A stretch of 64,000 nt of DNA, taken from Arion vulgaris (Eukaryota; Mollusca; Gastropoda; Stylommatophora; Arionidae). Where the stretch lies: positions 10,279,927-10,343,926 of the forward strand of contig CM036767.1 of assembly GCA_020796225.1 (NCBI GenBank). Direction: 5' to 3'. The position numbers were made by a program, and so were the translations under genes. Shown piece by piece: positions 42,301-54,300 of the stretch. Each line of letters opens with the position of its first letter. Position 1 is the stretch's first letter. The notes under the pieces were generated by a model. The model was not told the DNA's origin, ran no database searches, and worked only from the letters and a program-made list of their open reading frames with translations.

Positions 42301-45300
42301 TATCTTCTTCTTCTTCTTTTGTTGCCACACAGTTACCGGGTTGTTGCCCAGTGTCGCGCTTTTCTGTTTTTGTCTTGCGCTTTTCTGGTGTCTTGAGTGT
42401 TCGTCACACTGTTACCGGGTTGTTGCCCAAAGTCGTCACACTGTTACCGGGTTGTTGTCCAGTGTCGTCACACTGCTACCGAGTTGTTGCCCAGTGTCGT
42501 CACACTGTTACCGGGTTGTTGCTCAGTGTCGTCACACTGCTACCGGGTTATTGCCCAGTGTCGTCACACAGCTACCGGGTTGTTGCCCAGTGTCGTGGTT
42601 TTCTGTTTTTGTCTTGATCTGTTCTGGTTGTCTGGATGATTGTTATTTTTGCTCTTTCACCTGATTCCGCTATGCCATCTAACCATATTTTTCCTGGTCT
42701 TCCTCTCGCCTTCTTTCCTGATATTCTGTTGTAGAAGACTCTGTATAATGTGACGTTTGGTTGCATTCTAATTAAGTGGCCAAACTACTTCATTCTTTGT
42801 TTCTCAATGTAATTCAAGCACGATTCTGTGCCAACTTTCTTTCTTATGCTGATGTTGGTGATTCTGTCTTTTCTGGTGTTGTTGGTAACTTTTCACAGAC
42901 AACGCATTTCACATGTAAATATTTTTTCTGACTGCGCTTTGTTCAATGTCCATGTTTGGCTCTGGTAACACAAAGTAGGTATAAAATGCTGTTTAACACC
43001 TCAAATGCTGTTTGACACCTCAAATGCTGTTTGACACTCAAATGCTGTTTGACACTCAAATGCTGTATTGTCTACTTGTAGGTGCATAACTCGAATATGC
43101 TGGCATAATCGATCTTAGGCTCAGATCACATACAAATCACACAGAGTGGTTAACAAGTGGTCGATATTAAGCGTTCGAAGTAGAAGAAGAAGATTGTACT
43201 TAATAACGGATTCGGGTCAAGTCGTTACTTAGCCCAACCAAATCTAGGCCATGGTCAGTTCCATTTGAACGAATCTGGCAAATGTCATTATACCCGTGCC
43301 AGACTGTTGTTAATTGAATTTCAAGTGCATTTCCAAGTAATCGACATTTTCTTTTTGCAACCACTTTTACGTTTTTTTCGAAACTAACTGCTGTGACAGA
43401 ATCTCTATACTTTACGGCAGCGGTTCCCAAACTTTGCATTACCGCAAACCCCCCTTTTAAATACATTTTCATAACCCGCCTGTCCAGCGTGTTCGTAGCG
43501 CGTTGGACTGCGGGTGACAAGCCCTCTGTGAGTGCGGACTCAATTCCGTGGGCTGGCAGAAAAAGCCACAGATTCCCCAGATTTACGGTGTTCGTGGGTT
43601 ACCGAAGGGTTACGATGCCCATGGCACTGAGCCAAAGAGCTGAAAGCTCAAGTGCTTCTGGATCGAAAAAAATAATATTTGCTTCCGGCAACCCCAAAAG
43701 TTTCTATATATGAAAATCTTCTAGCGATAAAGAAATTATTACACCACACCAACAGTCAAGATGGCTACATTTTCTCAGACTGCTGGAAATTGCAGACACT
43801 TTCATTTTGTCCTGTCACAACATTTAGACTCCGTCTATTCCGGGTCCTTTGATCTCGCAGCAAAACTAGTTTACCACATTTTTATAAATTTGTTTAAAAT
43901 TTTTTTTTTTAAATGTTTTAAGATCATAATATTTCTTCAAGCGCTTGATGCGTAGTCAAAGGACCCTAGTTTGGGAAACGCTGCTTTACGATATGGCTGA
44001 CCCGGAAACAGTTTTTCTGTATGTTCATATCCGGTGCTGTTTGCTCCTGTGAAACACATTTGGTCTTATGATGAATCCTTAAATGTGTCTGTCCCGCTGT
44101 TAACACCAGTACAGCCGGTCATTATAACTACATCAGCCCAGATGATGTCATCTGGCACCATTTTGTTAAACATTTATCAGAGTTATTTTGATGAAAATAA
44201 GTTATTTTGATGTTTGGCATCGTCATTTCAAATTTGAAAGTTGAACAAATACAAAAGTCTATAGTATACAAAACAAGTGGCTTAAACCAAAGGATTCATT
44301 TCATGCATTGCTATGTTATGTTATGTTATGTTATGTTATGTTATGTTATGTTATGTTATGTTATGCGATCGACGTCACGGCACATTGGGCATTCCCATGC
44401 ATGCTCTGTCCTCCGCTGCAGCAGCCATCCTAAAGTCCATTTGCTCACCGTACCCATGAGAAGTTGATTACTATATCTTCTCCCTCTACCACGAAGACGA
44501 CACTGTCTGGCATGTCCACACCCAACGCCTAATTGTCATGCATTGCACCAGAGTTTACCCCAAATGGCTTAGCCCCTCTCCCAGAAATGGCATGCCATCT
44601 GTAAAGAGTATTGGACAAATCCCGTACTCCGTAGTTCCGGCTACATTCCTAGATATTTTTTTAATGCACTCGTGAACAGAACGCTGCAGGATTGGAACTC
44701 ATGATCTACGGAACTCAAAGCAATGCTTAACCACAGATACCCTCCCCCTTCTCTCCTTCTCTCCACCCCCACTCCCTTCCCCTCCCACGGTGTGTAAGAC
44801 CTATTTTCTCACACTAAAACCGAATTTCGTATCTACTTTATTTCGTTTCGTGTCGGTAAAATCGTTCTACGTAAACGGAAAAGTTAATTACTTTTACAAA
44901 TTTACAAAGTTGTGCATAGATTTCATTCCAGCTGCATGTAACGGAGCTATACAGTGCGCTGAAAATCAAACTGCAGAGGAATCTACTACTAATTTCCTTC
45001 GTTTGCATGTCGGTCCTATTACGAGGTGTCTGTGGCGTAAACGTTAAATACTCGCCTCTCGTTACGAAGTACTGGGTTTGTTCCTTCTTGATAACCATCG
45101 AGATATTTTTTCAGAGATCTCTTTCTCAGTGTACGTGAAAGCGAGTTCCTAGTCATATCGGAGACGGATGATAACACGTAGGTTGAGCACGTAAAAGAAC
45201 CCTTGACACTTCAAAATCGAGAAGAGCAGGCTGGGAAGCTACTGTCCGTGCAAAATTCATTAGAAAAATTGAGCAATAATATTCCTACAAAATATTTTCA

Positions 45301-48300
45301 TCATCTTCTAAATTACCTCGGGACCTCGCCAGGGCTACGGAGCTCGTGCACTGCACACTGAGATCTTCCTGTGTAAGAAAGAGATGGAACACACATGGTT
45401 ACTCGCCGAAGTGATATGATAATGTTTCTATCAATCAATCAATCAATTGCTAGGGATATATGTTGGTACTAAAATGAGAAACTTTGACATGGTATTTGTA
45501 TGGTGTGTGTATGGTGTGTGCATGTTATGTGCCTGGTGTGTGCATGGTGTGTATTTAAAACAGGGCACCGACTGACACATCTTACACGGTACGGTTTGAT
45601 TGCTGCTCTCTTCTTCTTCTTCACCTTTCAACTCCCAGCGGAGCACAGGTCTTCAACAAACTTCTTCCAGCTCTTCCTCTCTCTTGCGACCCTTTCAACT
45701 CTTCCATGTTTTACCTATCCTTTTAATATCAGCTTCCAGCTCTCTTCTCCAGGTCTGTCTAGGACTTCCCCTACACCTCTTTCCCTGCGGGTTCCAAAGC
45801 AGTGCCTGTCTTGCAATGCTTCCGGTCGTTCTTCTCAATGTGTTTTCTATCCATCACCCGCGTCTCTTCCTGAGCTCTTTCTCCACTGGTGCCTACTTAG
45901 TTTTTTTCTAAGAGTTCCTCGTTTGTAATCTTATCATATCATCTCAGTCCTTCTATTCTACGTAAACATCCATTTACGAAGGTCTGCAGTTTTCTGATGG
46001 TTTCTTTTACGTGACATAAATGTGTAACTGGTTGAAAAACCTATCTTTGTGACTTGTATGTGATCCGAGTCTAAGAGCGATTGTACGTTGTGCCAGTTAT
46101 GCGCCTACAAGTAGACCAGCAAATCCGATCTCTTCGACGCTATTTATTTACTAGAGTAGCTTCCGTAGGCCCGTACCTCAGTCGCCTCTTACGACATGCC
46201 TTGTATGTCGCAGTGTTATTATTCTTTGCTCCTTTCAAGCCCGTCAACAGACATGCGGCTCTAGATTCAAATTGTATGAGAGCTGAAAGAAAAAGTTGGT
46301 GGTATGACAAGATAACCAGCTCTGAAATACTGCAACGTACTCCTTGTATCCATCATGAGGGTACTCAACAGTAGAAGACTAAGATGGCTGGAATATGTGA
46401 GAAGAATGAACAATAGCTGCATACTCCAACAGATGCTGGCTGTTCTGTGATCTTGCGGAAGGGTAGAGGCTCCAATGCAGACCATTGCTTGGATATAAAG
46501 TACATCTGTATATTGCCGATGCTCACAATGGGAGGAAAGAAACAATAACACTGCAACCCAGTGGCGGCGCGTGATCGTTTTCGTTGGTGGGGCCAGATAC
46601 AAATTTTTGGGAAAATCATGGCTTTGGGTTGTTATATTTTAATTTATTAAATAATAAATACACATTACATATTATTTTTGGTGAGACCCGGCCCCTCTGG
46701 CCATTAATGACAAGCCACCACTGCTGCAACCTACAAGGCCTGTCGTAAAAGGTGCTTGAGGTAGGGGCCTAGGGAAGCTACTCAAGTAAATAAAAAGTGT
46801 CGCATAATTGGAAAAACTGGCCTACTTGTTGGAGTCTGACACAACGGACAATCACTTTTAGGCTGAGATCACATAGAAATCACAAAGAGTGGTTAACAAG
46901 TGGTCGATATGGAGCGTTCAAAGAAGAAGAAGCTTAGATATAAGAATAAATACAAGGCCTCAACGAATAACTTTCATATCAGCCCCAACAAGTGGGAAAA
47001 ACTATCCGATGACAAAGTTAACGGAAAAAAAATGTTACACCAAGTTAAGTTAAGTTAATTGCAATCCTTTACAGTACTTTGCGAATTAACCCCAGCTTTT
47101 CAACGCTGTCTGTGATTTTTCTAGGCATTATTACGTTCAGTAGTTTGCCATTGCTTTCTGAACGGGTGGTGTCATCGTCCTTTGTAAAAATTCACGCAAA
47201 CACTTTGAAACCAAACCGGCCGCAGCGTGATTCGAACTCAGAACGTCGGGGTTAATAGACCAAGTCACTAAGCCACAGACGCCAAAAGGACACCAAGGTC
47301 ACAGAATCTTTTGAAGAGAAATTCGAGAAGAAAGAAAACAAGGAAGTCCCAGTCACACACTTATCATATGACTGCTTTTAAAAACGATTATGGCTATATA
47401 ATTCTAAACATGGGTATGTTTAACCACCGAGCCACAGGAACCACACAGTATGCATACCCTTTGAAATGTTATACTGAAGACTGGCCACCTAGCCCAGAGT
47501 GCTGTTACGTCAGTTTAGTAACCAATTAAAAATAATCAAAGACGATCAAATCGTCCTAAAGACTTCAGTGGCGAGCACAAGGGTTTAAAAGCCGAAGGTT
47601 AACTTCATTGGCCCCATATGGCTCGGTCCATCTCCGCAGAAATGGCACGCTACCTGCCGAGAGTATTGCACAAAGCACGAAACTGTAGCTCCGGCAACAA
47701 TCCTAGTTGTCTCTGGAAAAAACTACCCTCTTGAACAGAAGGCCGCGGTCCGGGTTCAACCACTCAGCTAGAGACCCCAGCAATGGCATCTTACTTCTAA
47801 AAGTATACAAATATCTATTTTATTTCAGATTTGACTTTCTGTCTTTTTGTCAAATACAAATCTGACAATTTGGGATGCACCTATCCTAGATGCGTAGGAG
47901 GAGCCTGTGAACCGAGGCGTAATGCATTCTCGTTGTTGACATAAACTAAACATCTCACAACGAGTGACTAAACTGAGAACGAGAATGAACCTGTGAACAA
48001 ACAAACAAACAAACAAAGAAATACAATTAGTAAAAATGAATTAATTCAGATAAGAGTTTTTGCATGATTTCAAACATGATATAAACGGACATAGCTGTCA
48101 CTCCATATAGGGACAACAAACAGTTGACGACAATATAGATGAAAGACAATAGGATGGACAGACATAAGATATTTGCACACATAACACTGCACATTAGGGT
48201 AGGAACTGTAGGAGATACAAGAACGTAATAGTGACGTAGGTTGACAACAACATTCCTAGACGAGAGATTTTTTTTTCCCGATCCAGAAGCACTTGAGCTT

Positions 48301-51300
48301 TCAGCTCTTCAGCTCGATGCCATGGACATCGTAACCCTTCGGTTCGGTGCCACGAACACCGTAAATCTGGGGAATATGTGGCTTTTTCTGCCATCCCGTG
48401 GAATTGAATCCGCACACACAGAGGCATAGTCACCCGTAGTCCAACGCGCTACGAACACGCTGGGCAGACGGGCAAAGGCGATAGATAGAGAAGTACCTCT
48501 GAAGTCGGCGAAGACCCGCATGCGTGGCAAGGGACACCAGTCAAATGACAAAGCAGGCTTTCACGCAAAAAGTAGTCAGATGCGCCATACCAGGCGTCGT
48601 AGCTAAAGCTCGAATTCACAGTGGGCAAACGCAGAAGAAGAAACGAATAGAAAGGGACCGTTATGACTAGCCGGTGTGGACGGACCTAAAGAAAGATAGA
48701 CGATAGTAACTAGTTGAAATAGTTAACCTATAATGTACGTGAAGATGGATGTTACAATAAAGATGAACCACAATTGACATACCAGTCGCTGTCACTGTGG
48801 TTGGCATGATAGTATAGAGCCATCGTTACACTCACCAGCCATCCTGACATTCGATCAAGAGATACCAACAAGCCAAACCATAACTAGAACAACAAGTAAC
48901 ATTACCAACCCCTGAGCTCTACAACAACTACAATGCAAGATGTTAAAATTGAAGCTCAGCACGTAATCACAAAGTACTGTAATAATAATAATAATTAATT
49001 CCTCTCGTACCGTTATACGTTACATAGGGCCTGCAAGTAATTTCTCCATACCGCTCTATCCCGGGCAACTCGCTCAACTCCTCCTGCCTCTCTCAGCAAA
49101 GTTCGCTGCAGGGTCTCCTTAGGTCGACCTCTCTTTCTTGAACCCTTACAGCCCACTTCAATGCCTGCTTTGATATTCGTTGATCATTTCTCCTCAAGTG
49201 TGCCCAACATATCTCCATCTTCTCTTTCTTATAACGTTTCTAATGAAAATCTGGAAATAAAAAACTGTTTGTTTTTGTTTTTGGTCGTCCATTTGTATTT
49301 TTTAAATGTGTCACTCATGTTGCTCGTTTGCTTGATAAAGGCCTTGTTGGTTGAAACGTTGCTGTATTTTGTCATTGTTTTTGTAATTTGTAAAACTACA
49401 GTACTTTGTGATTACGTGTTTTGCCAATCAAATAGTTTTACTGCAGTCTCATCTGTTTTGTGAATAATTGAAGCTCAGAACAGATCAAATACATCTGAAC
49501 AAATGTCTCCTGTATATATTTTTTTTTAAACTCAAAAAAACTGTCGATACTACCTATAGTACAGCTATTAGGGCGGTCTAGGACAGGTGGAACGTGAGCC
49601 TGCGGAATTTAATGGACGTATGGCTAGTGCAGTCGTCGCAAAGTTGTTCAGGTTAGGATTTTACATTTATGCCCACAACAGAAAAAAATTCTTCAGCGTA
49701 CTGTGAATTTATTCTTCTTCTGCGTTCTCACTAGATTGGGATTTCTGATTCTCTAATAAAGGCAGCCGATTGTCTCTGATTATCAGCCACGTCATACAGT
49801 TTGTCTTCGGCGTTCTCACTACATTGGGATTTTGGATTCTCTAATAAAGGCAGCCGTCTGTCTCTGATTATCAGCCACGTCATACAGTTTGTCTTCTGCG
49901 TTCTCACTAGATTGGGATTTGGATTCTCTAATAAAGGCAGCCGTCTGCCTCAGATTATCAGCCACGTCATACAGTTTGTCTTCTGCGTTCTCACTAGATT
50001 GGGATTTTGGATTCTCTAATAAAGGCAGCCGTCTGTCTCTGATTATCAGCCACGTCATACAGTTTGTCTTCTGCGTTCTCACTAGATTGGGATTTTGGAT
50101 TCTCTAATAAAGGCAGCCGTCTGCCTCAGATTATCAGCCACGTCATACAGTTTGTCTTCTGCGTTTTCACTAGATTGGGATTTTGGATTCTCTAATAAAG
50201 GCAGCCGTCTGTCTCTGATTATCAGCCACGTCATACAGTTTGTCTTCTGCGTTCTCACTAGATTGGGCGCCCGAGTGGTTACCGGGGCCCAAATTTGGTG
50301 TAAAGAATAGAACCACTGTTACCTGCCACGCATGTCGTATGAAGCGGCTAAGGAGGTTTGGCTGAAATCGGATGCACATGTCCTAAACGTGTAGAAGTCT
50401 ATGCGTTTAGGGGCCTACCAAACCAATGTGCAACGTATACACGTTCTTGGCAGAGATCAAACATATCACAAAGAGTGATTGAAATTGGTCGTAAAGAACG
50501 AACGCAAAGGAGAAGAAGACTAGATTGGGATTTCGGATTCTCTAATAAAGGCAGCCGTCTGCCTCAAATTATCAGCCAAGCCATACAGTTTGTCTTGGAC
50601 ACTAGTGTAAGTGAGCCACCTCTTTCTTCTCAAGTCTGCATACTGGGGGCAGTTCTGTAGGATATAATTCCTATGATTTCTGCTTCCCCGTTTGTGCCGA
50701 CCTCTTCCTGTAGTAAGTTTTGGCCACCCTCGTGATGGTGGGTCTGACATTCTTACTGTGTGGCTAAATCTCGAGGCAGATTGGCGACCGTAGAATCCGT
50801 TATCCCATTCCGCATTGTGAGGGTCGTTGCACCATGTTATGCGCCTTACGGCCTGGTGCATCCGTTTTCTGCAAGCATTTGTTTCGGGCTAGCATTCCCT
50901 AGCGGACATATGCATCCTATTTCAACCAAACCTCCTTAGCCGCCTCTTACGACATGAGTGGCAGGTAACAGTGGTTCTATTCTTTACGTCCCAAATTTGG
51001 GCCCCGATAATCACTCGGGCGGTACTATGAATTGAACAGAGGTCTCCCACATGAGAGCTGCGCTCTAACCCATTAGACCAGACGCTCCTCCTCGTCTAAA
51101 TAATTTCAAATCCATGTGGTCATAGTGTATAGTCGTCGACTAGTTTCCAAGCTGTGATAGAGTAATCTTACTATCTGAGAGTCAAATTAGAAAGTTAAGC
51201 AAATATAATTGTTAGAAACTGTATATACACTAACGACAAAGAAATCAACAACTTAAACATGGAAGACAACAAAACTGTGTGCTCAAGTGATCGGAATTTA

Positions 51301-54300
51301 AGTGCGGTCTCTACCATACTGATCTCACAACGCAAGGCTTTCTAACGAGAATGATGACGCGCTTTCCCCCAGCGCACATCCCAGGAGACTGCGCATATTT
51401 GAAACCATTCTCTGAGATTGAGTTCTGCCAGAATAGATGGGAAGGGTCGATGATGAAAATAAGTGCTTGGGCGCCCTGATTTGGGTCACTGCTCCCATGC
51501 CGTGAGTTTCCTGCCCCTACGCAAGCACTCTTCCCGGTCTTATCAACTTCCGGTAAAGCCCGCCATTACCGGAATAGCTCCCCACGGAATGCTACAAATC
51601 TATTGGCCTATCGCTCCGACCAATCAGCACCCTCGTTAATTATTCGCTCGTCTATTTGTTTTCCTGTAACAATCAACTTTAAAATGTCCATTAATTGAGA
51701 GGGAATTTTAAAATGTCCATTAATTGAGAGGACATTTTGAAATGTCCATTAATAGACTTAGATTGATTAATAGGACCATCATCACTGCACTTTAGTGAAC
51801 AACCATATGTGGTCCGATCTCTTTCTTACACATCAAGAGCTCAGCGACAGTGCACGAGCTCCGTAAAACTAGCGAGGGCTTTATTTGTACGTTTAAAGAT
51901 GGTGAAATTTATTGCAGGAATTTTACTTGTATCTCTTTTCAAATGAGTTTTTCCCGGGCTGCGACTTTCCAGCCTGTTTGAAAAAGACTTGGAACATGTA
52001 CAGTAATTGACAATGATCCTATTGCATCTAATACAGCGGTTCCCAAACTTTGCATTACCGTATGCCACCTTTTAAATACATTTTGCTGCCGCTGACCCCA
52101 AAAGTTTCCATTTACGAAAATTTTCCAGCGATGGAGTTATTATTACACAACACCAACAGTCAAGCTGGCTACAATTTCTCAGACTGCGAGAAACTTTAAA
52201 TGATCTTTTACTTTTTTCCTCTCAAACATTTAGACTCCGGTCTGATCCGGGTCCTTTGATTTCACAACGGAACTAGTTTACCACTGTTTTTATACATGTT
52301 TTATATATGTTTTATACATTTTTATACATGTTTTATACATGTTTTATATATGTTTATCAAATGTATTTGTCTGTTTGAAATGTCAAAGGTTATAATATTT
52401 CTTTAAGCGTTTGAGAACCCCATGTGAGTACCTCGTAGACCACTGTGGGTCCACGGACCCCATTTTGGGAAACCCTGATCTAGTACATTCAACAGTTAAT
52501 ATTAACTTCATATTATGATTCACTCTTATTTGATCTGTTATTGTTTCATTACAGCTGATTACTCCGCCTACACATCGACGCCTCCTTACTCTCAGTACTC
52601 CGGTACACCTTACTCAACAGACTCTTCCTCCTGGAATATCAGAAACACTGCCAACCTTATCAGTAAGTACATTAATGATATCACTATCATGTGTCTTCAA
52701 TTTTGGACCATATTCTCTACAATAGTTCTTCGTGTCAGCACGCTTGTATTGCAGGAGTCACTACAATGAAATAAAACAGGACCCAGTCAGCGCATGTAAA
52801 CCATTGCTCTTTGGCGTAGGTCTAAGCCCAAATTTACGGCACTAAAAAAGATAAAGAGTGATTACCTTACGCTGCGTATGGAAAGACCTCACCAAAGGCA
52901 GGAAGCCGTTAGAGAAGTCACCCGTTATGCCTTCACTAAAACTAACTCTGTCCGAGAAAGAGTTACAAGGACAATAGGTCTCCTGCAATGATCACTTTTG
53001 AAGGATCTAAGCTTCAAGTACCTCGGAAGTCGGCGAGGCTGCCCATATTGGTTGAGGGACGCCTGTAAAAGGGTAATATAGGCCCACGCAAAAATCAGTC
53101 AGAAGCGCAATACCAGGTGTCATGACTTTACGCCTGAATTAACAGCGGGCGTATGAAAGAAGAGGAAGAAATCAAACAGACATTCAAGTAAAAGTCAGTA
53201 AGAAGCGCCATACATGGCGCCCTGACTACGCCTGAATTCATAGCGGGCGAACGCAGAAGAAGAAGAAGCACCCAATACACCATTTTTTCAAAGCATTAAA
53301 ATAATGTTATTCCTCGCTTCATTTGTTGTCTTAAGTTTAAACGTTATTTTATATTATACAGATTTAACTTCAACTTATTTTTTTGTTATATTTCGTTTCA
53401 AATCTGGTACCCACAAACTTCTTCTAATATCTCAATAAACCTTGCTTGAAATACAACGTAATTTTGCATGTGGTGTTCGATTTCCAATGACATTATGAAT
53501 ATATAATTTAAATTTATGTAGGTACCGCCGTTTTACTGAAGCGGCGATTTTCTTTGATCTTTGACTACCTAATAATTATTTTGGTAGCACAAAATAGAAT
53601 TTACAGTAATAAAACAAATTTAACACTTTTGATAAGGCATACGTGTATCCACATTTTTCGCGTGAGTGGAAATCTTACAAAAAGAAATGGCTTTACTTCA
53701 ACTTGTACCTTCATTTCGATACAGTTGTCATGTTAAGAGGTCAGGATGATTGTGGTAGTCTTGAAAAGGACCAGATGTAAACATTGATGACAATCTCATA
53801 CAAATATCTGTATTGCTTATTTTTTTACTAGACGACCTCGGAACTTTGTCTTCTTGTGCCACTACATTGTGGTATGATGCATTGTCCATTATCAGACATG
53901 AGGGACTATCTCATGTCGGAAGTATAGTTTTCTCAATCCACTCTCTAAATATATGACCGTTCATTTATGTGTGGCAATCTCGATTATCGGTCGATTTCGA
54001 AATAAATAGGAGTTGACCATACTTCAACAACCCATTTTGTCTACTGCCTGGCATGTGCAATTATATAACGCTGCCCTTTGCCACTTGGTACTAATTTCTT
54101 AATCGTTTCATCTGCCATGTTTCGTTTCGTTGGTGTATGTATGATGGACATTAATGCAGGAGTCTGTGTTTCTGTATGACATTCTGAGCAAGCTTTATTC
54201 TGTGCATGTGGTGGTTGAGCCTGCAGTGACCTGTTCTTAGGCGAAAGATTGTTGTGTGCTGTTTTCTGTTTAGTTTCCTGATGTGATCTTGTGGGTGTTT

